From Ryuthela nishihirai (Eukaryota > Arthropoda > Arachnida > Araneae > Heptathelidae): DNA of 64,000 nucleotides. The notes below the pieces were generated by a model. The model saw only the letters and a program-made list of their open reading frames with translations. It was not told the origin of the DNA and searched no databases. The stretch lies in the NCBI GenBank assembly GCA_038380435.1, contig JAWZYU010000013.1, positions 15,761,901 through 15,825,900 on the forward strand, given 5' to 3'. Shown here one piece after another: positions 60,301-64,000 of the stretch; the first letter of the stretch is position 1; every line of letters starts with the position of its first letter. The translations under genes and the position numbers were made by a program.

Positions 60301-60510
60301 TTATAAGTTTTGAATCAAATTGTACCTAGAATATTTTATTTTTGTGTTTGACAGAATGTGGTCCACTTAGTGACTCTGAAGACTGCTTTTCTTTACCTGT
60401 ATCATTCTCTTCTGCTGAAGATAAAGCTGTGACGGCAAGTTCTTCATCAACATCACCATCCAGCATTTCATCAAATAAGCCCAATCCTGCATTAGTAACA
60501 AATTCCAGAG
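36249..60510 (+). CDS. Mnt: Mnt/Mxd-type bHLH-zipper repressor, Max partner (exons 1-6, 3' end not seen)
   Basis: Family knowledge: Mnt/Mxd proteins dimerise with Max, bind CACGTG E-boxes and recruit SIN3-HDAC, opposing Myc in the nucleus. Seen here: residues 1-20 read MSLETLLEAARFLEYQAEAK, a typical SIN3-interaction helix. A linker follows (residues 23-80). The basic region at about 81-97 (GTREAHNRLEKNRR) has the His, Glu and Arg of class B CACGTG binders. Helix-loop-helix runs to about 131. The zipper has Leu at 133, 140, 147, 154 and 161, five perfect heptads. An Asp/Asn/Glu stretch (about 178-188) and a Ser-rich segment (exon 6) follow. Introns 1-6 have phases 1, 2, 2, 0, 1, 1; the joined exons total 736 nt with no stop. 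No terminal exon or stop was found, so the C-terminus is missing. The first intron is about 14 kb. Mnt is preferred over Mxd because the N-terminus and bHLH look closest to it; a tree would decide. Confidence 0.93.
37500..38130 (+). repeat. Family C interspersed repeats around a SINE-B
   Basis: Blocks ATTAGTATTTATCCAACCCA and AATTTTTCATTTATC at 37550-37610, and a second unit at 37965-38130, either side of the SINE-B at 37715-37919. Confidence 0.65.
37715..37919 (-). mobile_element. SINE-B, full length
   Basis: 205 bp from the A-rich tail to the head (CACTCGGCCACGG, A box). B box GGCTCGAACCC. The cleanest minus copy. Confidence 0.9.
40185..40265 (-). mobile_element. SINE-B 3' fragment
   Basis: AAGCAGCTGCTTGCCACAGA and GACAGGAGCCTGTCAGTTTA only. 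Confidence 0.85.
40925..41140 (+). mobile_element. SINE-B, full length
   Basis: Head ATGGCCAAGTGTTTAGCATG with CpG sites lost, B box GAGTTCGAGCCCC, 3' block and TATTTATT tail. Confidence 0.87.
41205..41350 (-). mobile_element. LINE 3' fragment, third copy
   Basis: Minus-strand match to the end of the LINE at 43.0 kb: GACAATGTCAAAC, then CTAAATTACACAGT and CCATGGTTGCTTAAG. 41351-41619 is not matched and remains unassigned. Confidence 0.6.
41620..43053 (+). mobile_element. Non-LTR retrotransposon (LINE), RT domain, 5'-truncated
   Basis: Encodes most of a reverse transcriptase. The order is PIFKKGD..NYRGISLL, then QCGFRNGRGCVDQI, FVDFKKAFNSVDR, GVRQGCILSPFLF, the catalytic YADD (in LDYADDLALLA), and a C-terminal domain with RLRWFGHVARM and KGRPKMQWADNV. 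The endonuclease is missing. It is broken by one extra base near 41910 and an in-frame TGA at 42501; otherwise it is open to the stop at 43035. The very short 3' UTR and (GAT)n tail fit RTE-like elements; the clade is inferred. It lies in Mnt intron 1, same strand. Confidence 0.9.
43054..44470 (-). mobile_element. Second LINE copy, inverted, heavily decayed
   Basis: Minus-strand relic of the same RT (YRGISLF, LCGFRSGRGCTDEIFSLRQI, LSSILCRNRLHWF). It reaches slightly further 5' than the plus copy. Near its 3' end GATGCAGTGGACAG is repeated. It meets the plus copy tail to tail at about 43053. Confidence 0.85.
44605..44690 (+). mobile_element. SINE-A internal fragment
   Basis: CCTGTGCAC..AAAGAACACACTGGATGG and GAGGCTACCATC. 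Preceded by a 35-bp non-SINE segment that also precedes the fragment at 45541. Confidence 0.8.
45117..45273 (+). mobile_element. SINE-A, 5'-truncated, recent
   Basis: Last 157 bp with CpGs intact. 11-bp duplication ACTTCTTCCAG at 45106-45116 and 45274-45284 (the A at 45274 abuts the tail). Confidence 0.92.
45541..45725 (+). mobile_element. SINE-A 3' half, old
   Basis: From CCTGTGCACATTAAAGAACA to the GTGCAAAAAAGTGCCACTCAG tail. Confidence 0.85.
48085..48150 (+). mobile_element. SINE-A 3' tail fragment
   Basis: TCTGGCCATTTAACTC and GTGTGCAAAAAAGTGTCACC, ending in AAAACAACCC. Confidence 0.75.
48461..49632 (+). pseudogene. Mariner-type transposase relic, split by SINE-B
   Basis: Inverted ends share CAAAAAGTT.TTGACATG and abut TA. 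Before the SINE: N-terminal HTH-like sequence (HAGRLKEVMNERTTT, ELIKENPHITVQEI). After it: HQHLKFQKICAKWV, then a jump to FWLFPKIKEELAGKPFSRVE and EYHQMFQNW. The central catalytic part is deleted and frames shift. Dead copy; a relative lies at 56.07 kb. Confidence 0.88.
48936..49147 (+). mobile_element. SINE-B, full length, inside a mariner
   Basis: Head CATGGCCGAGTGGTTAGCGC, B box GGGTTCGATTCCC. Flanks ATTGTATCAATT and ATTGTATTGATT are a target duplication with two changes. Confidence 0.92.
50125..50215 (-). mobile_element. SINE-A tRNA-head fragment
   Basis: GCGGAGATAAATCTCAATGC, GGGACTCAACCC and the degraded A box. Confidence 0.75.
50476..50647 (+). CDS. Mnt: Mnt exon 2, linker before the bHLH
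   Basis: The acceptor TTTTCCAG precedes 50476 and the donor GTAAAT follows 50647. It joins exon 1 in phase (split Gly codon) and encodes an acidic/Ser-containing linker, residues 23-80, ending in basic DDKRRLGG. I recognise no domain. Entry phase 1, exit phase 2. Confidence 0.88.
50648..52109 (+). other. Mnt: Mnt intron 2
   Basis: Donor GTAAAT and acceptor TTTATAG. It contains the foldback at 51542-51693; otherwise I see nothing assignable. Confidence 0.85.
51542..51693. repeat. Foldback MITE-like element, about 47-bp arms
   Basis: Left arm 51542-51589 and right arm 51647-51693 are imperfect reverse complements (core AGCATAATGCATTT). The loop repeats CACATCTTCTGCTTT. Confidence 0.82.
52110..52151 (+). 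CDS. Mnt: Mnt exon 3, basic region first half
   Basis: A 42-nt micro-exon after a T-run and TTTATAG acceptor, with a GTAAGT donor. It encodes IGTREAHNRLEKN plus two bases of an Arg codon. His and Glu here are the residues that read CACGTG in class B bHLH proteins. The basic region is split by an intron inside the Arg codon; an intron near this point also occurs in Mxd genes as far as I recall. Confidence 0.92.
52401..52592 (+). mobile_element. SINE-B, near full length
   Basis: Head ATGGCCAAATGGTCAGTGCG, B box damaged, 3' block intact. Confidence 0.85.
53348..53419 (-). pseudogene. tRNA-Thr-like pseudogene (or SINE head), 72 nt
   Basis: Folds with canonical spacing. The acceptor stem ACTGCCT/AGGCAGT is a perfect 7 bp. 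D arm GCTT..GAGC and a 4-5 bp anticodon stem follow. The loop TGTGTAA gives anticodon TGT at the usual position, and a T6-7 run follows the 3' end. Against function: position 33 is G, not T, and the T stem pairs at only 3 of 5 positions. No CCA is encoded, as expected. Confidence 0.6.
53566..54308 (-). pseudogene. Mariner-type element, internally deleted
   Basis: TA-flanked, ends GTAAGGTCCAAA and GTAAAGTCTAA. Minus strand: an N-terminal remnant (VIKFLTKEGESQEEIK), then a jump to the C-terminal half, open for 141 codons. HDNGPVNTS and SPDLAPSDYF carry the second and third catalytic Asp, exactly 34 residues apart (DD34D), and it ends KCIKIKGDYIEK. The first Asp and the central domain are missing. 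A different family from the relics at 48.5 and 56.1 kb. Confidence 0.87.
54768..54879 (+). CDS. Mnt: Mnt exon 4, rest of basic region and helix-loop-helix
   Basis: Acceptor TTTTCAG and donor CAG|GTCAGT. It completes the split Arg and encodes RAQMKECFEILKMEVPNM, then the loop and helix 2 ending VMRYMQ. KECFE.LK....N....K.SNL..LR...RY.Q is the Mnt-type pattern. Exit phase 0. Confidence 0.93.
55737..55846. repeat. Small inverted-repeat element
   Basis: Ends AATTTGGCAAGTGTGAAAAA and AATTTGGCAAATGTTAAAAA (reverse complement) enclose a tRNA B-box-like GGGTTTGAATC. A miniature element or tRNA-derived scrap. Confidence 0.6.
56065..56720 (-). pseudogene. Mariner-type transposase relic, 5' half
   Basis: Same family as 48461-49632, in the opposite orientation. 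HAGRPKEAMNERT, KLIEENPHITFQ, KLTEQQN, CWQCLN and TDIVTDDEMQFYY, which keeps the first catalytic Asp. The C-terminal half is absent. Confidence 0.85.
56910..57096 (+). CDS. Mnt: Mnt exon 5, leucine zipper and acidic stretch
   Basis: Acceptor TTCTTTTAG, donor GTAAGT. It encodes the zipper (Leu at residues 133, 140, 147, 154, 161), then LRREMPDIIVSIKLEA and an Asp/Asn-rich run. Entry phase 0, exit phase 1. Confidence 0.93.
57249..58290 (+). pseudogene. Tc1-type transposase relic
   Basis: Inverted ends share ATCATT.AATTATGAC. The interior reads as decayed Tc1 transposase: MEFQKIMVL..NLVGCS (HTH), then KKVYWSCESKCWLQHADG (WSDES-like block), DDNVPCQRA (DN.P.HRA-like) and WSPNSRI (PQSPDLNP-like). 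Many stops. Confidence 0.75.
58560..58640 (+). mobile_element. SINE-A central fragment
   Basis: GATGGGTTGTTAAG, GGAAAGCCATACCCTGTGCA. Confidence 0.65.
59152..59515 (+). mobile_element. SINE-A, slightly 5'-truncated, recent
   Basis: Starts inside the tRNA head (CGCCAGGCTCGTAATCTG) and runs to AACAACCCAACC, with CpGs intact although surrounded by CpG-poor intron. Confidence 0.92.
60355..60510 (+). CDS. Mnt: Mnt exon 6, Ser-rich C-terminal segment
   Basis: Acceptor GTTTGACAG, donor GAG|GTAAGG. The phase-1 join completes a Glu codon. It encodes about 51 residues with a Ser/Thr/Pro-rich run (TASSSSTSPSSISS). No conserved domain is recognised; assignment rests on the phase match, splice sites and open frame. 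The exon ends in phase 1, so at least one more exon is required. Confidence 0.8.
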
Positions 60511-61321
60511 GTAAGGTTCTTATGCTTATAATTTAGCAGTATCATAATGTGGGCTTGGAAGTTAGGGAGACTTAATATAGCAACAGGTGTGCTTTTTTGC
60601 CTTGTTAGTAGACAAACTTTGGTCTTTTGTCCACTATGGATTAAAAACCAAGTTTAACATTGAGTCAGTGCAATTTCCAAATTTCATTTTCAATCAACAA
60701 TTCCAGTGCCCAACCTGAAATGTAACTGCAGGTCAAGCTATTTTTCACTGTGAGTGACCAGAAACAAACTTCAGAACTTTGTTTGCCAAATAGCTAATGC
60801 CAAATAATTATGATATGTTATGTATCAAATTAATCAGCATTCTGGATTTTATGAGAATGAAATATTTAACAAATATAACAAAACCTTAACTTTAATAGGG
60901 CTTTTTTTAGAGTTGTAGTGAAAAAATGTATCTGGCAATGCAAATAAAAATTTATTAGAAAAAGAAAAAAACTAATGGGCGAAAATAACTAATACATATG
61001 AATAGAAAGGAAAATAAAACTTTACTCAAAACAAGGAAATTGTGTCAAATGACCAAGTCAATTAATTGTTTAAAAAAATAACCAATCAACAGAAATAGTT
61101 TGTTATATACAAAATTGAACATAATTTAATTCTGAATTTTATGAAAATGAAAAATTTAAACAAATTTACAAATATATTAATTTTAAAAGGACTTTTTGCA
61201 GTGAAAAATTAGATTTGACTATGCAATTAAGGCTTAATTTTGGAAAACCTGAGAAATAAAAACAGTTAAATTATATATCTATGGAAAGCAGATTTCTTTC
61301 TGAATAATATAGTATTTTTTG

Positions 61322-61435
61322 TTTTCTTTCTGCTGAGGTCTCACTATCCTCACAACCTTCTACTATGGTAAACTGACAGGCTTCTGTCAGACCTCTGAGG
61401 CAAGCAGCTGCTTAGGGGGTATTTATTTATTTTTA
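61322..61435 (+). mobile_element. SINE-B 3' part
   Basis: TTTCTGCTGAGGTCTCACTA, CTGTCAGACCTCTGAGGC, AAGCAGCTGCTTAGGG and a TATTTATT tail. No head. Confidence 0.85.
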
Positions 61436-61928
61436 TACCTAAAATATGAATTTTATTTCTTTTTATAATTCTTTTTAGTATGATATATTTTAAAACATGG
61501 GTCAGTGTCACACAAGATGACTTGGACTACTCATATTCATGGAATTTTCTGTCCTGCTTATGAAGTGGATGAGCACTTAGCTGTTTTTTTTACTGAGCAT
61601 TATGCATGCCAAAACACTAGGGAGGGGGGTTAAATCTATATTATTGAAATCACTCAATATAAAACTCTTAATCATAAAAGATCTTTAAACTGAAATTAAA
61701 GGGGTAGGGGGGAGGTGCTGAAAGAAATTATACTTCATAAAATCTGCATGAAATGGAAAAAAGAAGTATTATTTTGAAAGTTTGAATTATCTACTTTTAT
61801 AAGAGAGATGCAAAAAAATTTCAAAAGGGAATTTGTACTTTTAAGAAATTGAAGTTTCATTTATTGTGCTAGCAATGTTGACCAGTGTCTATGATCCTGA
61901 TCTCTGAAAATTTGGTATGCATTATAAT

Positions 61929-62150
61929 GCTGTCTCGGTGGCAGAGGGATTAGCATGCTTGATTACTGATCAAAGGGACCTGGGTTCAAGCCCCAGATAA
62001 AGCATGGATGTTTCTGTTGTGTTTCTGCTGAGGTCTTACCTTCCTCACAGACCTTCTATTATGGGATATTAAACTGACAGGCTCCTGCCAGACCTTTGTG
62101 ACAAGCAACTGCTTGCAGGAGTATTTATTTTTTATTTATTTATAGTGCTG
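61929..62150 (+). mobile_element. SINE-B, full length, old
   Basis: Head TCGGTGGCAGAGGGATTAGC, B box GGGTTCAAGCCCC, 3' block with CAGGCTCCTGCCAG and a damaged AAGCAACTGCTT. Confidence 0.82.
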
Positions 62151-62463
62151 ATGGCTGTGGAAGATTTAAAATATTTTGCTCTAATGTTCATATTTTAGCT
62201 TTTTTTTCCACTTTATGTAATATTACACTTCAGTATTTTTGAAAGAATGCATAGATATTATATGCTTTCTTGGCTGTCATTTCATATTTTTATTTTTTAT
62301 TGTCATTTTCAAGTACAGCATGTGTTTGCATGTGTACAAATATGTTAACATACTGTATGATGTGCTAGTATATTATTAGTACAAATGTAGTGTATATTTA
62401 TTTATTTATATGTTCATGTTTGAATGCCTTTAGATATGTATGCATCAGCAATTTTGTTAAAAA

Positions 62464-62834
62464 GTTGGGTGGGTAGTTTTACATCTGAGAGTCACTTTTT
62501 TTGCCCAGAATTGGGCAGGTCACAAGGACCCCAAGTTTTCAGAAACAGTTGGGGAAGAGAGTTCAGGACAGCTGTTAAAAGAGTTGGAAGCCTGCTGTCA
62601 AAACCATCCAGTGTGCTCTTTAATGGGTACAGGTATGGCTCTCCTGCATATGGGCCTCATCTTAACATCCCATATGACAGGTGGTGGCCTTTCCAAGTCA
62701 ATGGTGTCTCCTTTCTCACAAAGGGCAGACAGGTGTTAGTAGAGAAAATTATCAACACTGGCTCATTTGGGACTCAAACCTTAGAATATCAATTATGAGC
62801 TTGGCATGCTGCCAACTAAGCCAACCCTGCTCCT
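62464..62834 (-). mobile_element. SINE-A, full length, old
   Basis: All blocks present in order in minus orientation but diverged, CpGs replaced by TpG/CpA. Confidence 0.8.
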
Positions 62835-63057
62835 TTAATTTTAATTTAATCTTAAGAAAGTTATTCTTGACAAACATGGCATATAAATAAAAGCAAGCAT
62901 TATATATGCATATTATGAAAATAAAGTCTCTATGCTTTATTATTTCAAGTTTCTCTTCTAGAGTTATGGCTTTATTTCTTATTTGAAGAAGATCTATTAT
63001 CATTTTCTGAGCATTTGCAACTCATAGTAAAGGATAATAATGTACTGTATACAATAA

Positions 63058-63402
63058 GGTGGGGGTTGGCTTAGTTGGTAGCACACCAGTTTCATAATCT
63101 GAAGTTCCCAGGCTCAAGTCCCACCATGCTCCACCCCTCCCTTCCGTTGGCCAGAAAGGGGCCACCAGTGGACTTGGAAAGGCCAGCTTCCAGCAGATGG
63201 GATGTAAAGCCTTGGCCCATTTGCAGGAGAGCCCTATCCCATGCACATTAACACTATGGCCTTGATCTTAGGCTTCCATCTGTCTCCTAACAGCTGTCCA
63301 GTGGGTCCCCTTCTCCAAACCTTCTCTGAGCCCTCAGTGTCTTTGTGATCTTGCCATTTAATCCATTTTGCGCAAAAAAAAGTGCCACTCAGAGGTAAAA
63401 TC
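63058..63402 (+). mobile_element. SINE-A, full length, old
   Basis: Head GGCTTAGTTGGTAGCACACC with anticodon loop TTCATAATCTG, close to elongator tRNA-Met (CAT). Central and tail blocks diverged. Confidence 0.85.
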
Positions 63403-63543
63403 TCAACTTTTTACAATATTGAAGATATATTTTAACCACACAAAATCATTACCATCTGACTCAGTGGTAAATAAAACACTGAAACAAATGAATGGCAATG
63501 CAGGTGATTCAAAAACTTACTCTTACTTAATGAATAGCCATGT

Positions 63544-63587
63544 AGTCAGCACTGTGTACTGACTAAAGTCAGTACACAGTGCTGACT
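63544..63587. repeat. Perfect 20-bp palindrome with 4-nt loop
   Basis: Arms AGTCAGCACTGTGTACTGAC and its exact reverse complement, loop TAAA. Confidence 0.95.
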
Positions 63588-64000
63588 TTAGTAATTGTTG
63601 ATGCTGACTGTAGTGTGCTTAATGTGAAAAATGTTCCTTAAACACTAAATGAGTTTATTGCAAAAAGGAGTCATGCAGTCAGGTGTTATGTGAGGAATTA
63701 CTGTATTATAATATATTCCTCAATGTTTATCATTCTATCTATTTCAGAATGTATGCTGAAACAGTAAAGGCTAGAATAATGAAATTTTTAATGTTTCTTA
63801 GTCAAAATTTAAGATAAGTTACACAGTAAAGTTTTTTTAAGATAAGTTACACACTAATATCAGGTACACAGCTTCCTCTTATCATAACTCAAAGCAATAT
63901 AATCATTTGTCTTATCCCCTTCCAACAACAAAAAAAAGGGGGGGGGGGGAAGTGTAATCAGTTATATCTCAAAAGCTGGTGTGGGGAATATTAAATTCAT

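Larger units (their letters stand above)
57097..60354 (+). other. Mnt: Mnt intron 5
   Basis: Contains a Tc1-like relic with inverted ends (57249-58290), a SINE-A fragment (58560-58640) and a recent SINE-A (59152-59515). 58641-59151 and 59516-60354 show nothing else. Confidence 0.85.
60511..64000 (+). other. Mnt: Mnt intron 6 or downstream sequence
   Basis: Follows the exon 6 donor. Holds SINE-B (61322-61435, 61930-62150), SINE-A (62464-62834 minus, 63058-63402 plus), a perfect hairpin (63544-63587) and a G-run near 63940. No terminal Mnt exon with a stop could be supported. Confidence 0.6.

Noticed and set aside
63458..63496. Possible seventh Mnt exon of 39 nt (ends GCAG|GTGATT, phases 1 and 1)
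   Set aside because: Phases fit and the frame is open, but the acceptor lacks a pyrimidine tract and the peptide matches nothing I know. RNA-seq junctions would decide.

Overview
This is a eukaryotic (animal) nuclear window, not prokaryotic: there are no operons or long ORFs, one gene is split over large introns with GT..AG boundaries, and the rest is dense with transposable elements. The mix of two tRNA-derived SINE families, DD34D mariners, a Tc1 relic, hAT-type miniature elements and an RT-only LINE suggests an arthropod, perhaps a chelicerate; that placement is inference.

The only cellular gene I can support is a plus-strand Mnt/Mxd-type repressor of the Myc-Max network. Exon 1 (36249-36315) encodes a SIN3-interaction domain. 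Exons 2-6 (50476-50647, 52110-52151, 54768-54879, 56910-57096, 60355-60510) carry a linker, the bHLH, a five-leucine zipper, an acidic stretch and a Ser-rich segment. All five exon joins are in phase and give 736 nt of CDS; the last called exon ends in phase 1, so the gene continues, probably beyond the window. Five CACGTG E-boxes lie within 800 bp around the start codon, the same site Max heterodimers bind.

Layout: 1-35.4 kb is intergenic and repeat-rich, with GC-rich islands near 3.0, 8.3, 10.2 and 12.8 kb. It holds SINE-A copies (Met/Thr-tRNA-like head), SINE-B copies (Ser/Leu-tRNA-like head), a 37-bp minisatellite (6.44-6.92 kb), a SINE-derived tandem array (13.4-13.7 kb), two mirror-image 1.7-1.8 kb hAT-like elements filled with a degenerate 20/40-bp array (17.45-19.14 and 19.68-21.52 kb), nested hAT elements (21.7-22.6 kb), a mariner relic (23.2-24.2 kb) and several MITEs with target-site duplications. 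35.4-36.25 kb is the Mnt promoter and 5' UTR. 36.3-64 kb is the AT-rich, visibly CpG-poor Mnt body; its introns hold a tail-to-tail LINE pair, three mariner relics, a Tc1 relic, a tRNA-like pseudogene and more SINEs.

The most unusual structure is the mirror pair of satellite-filled hAT-like elements at 17.4-21.5 kb. Each has its own 8-bp target duplication, yet their interiors are colinear reverse complements. The second is recurrent tandem duplication at the 3' tail of SINE-A. All boundaries were read by eye; those without a target duplication are approximate to about 10-20 bp.
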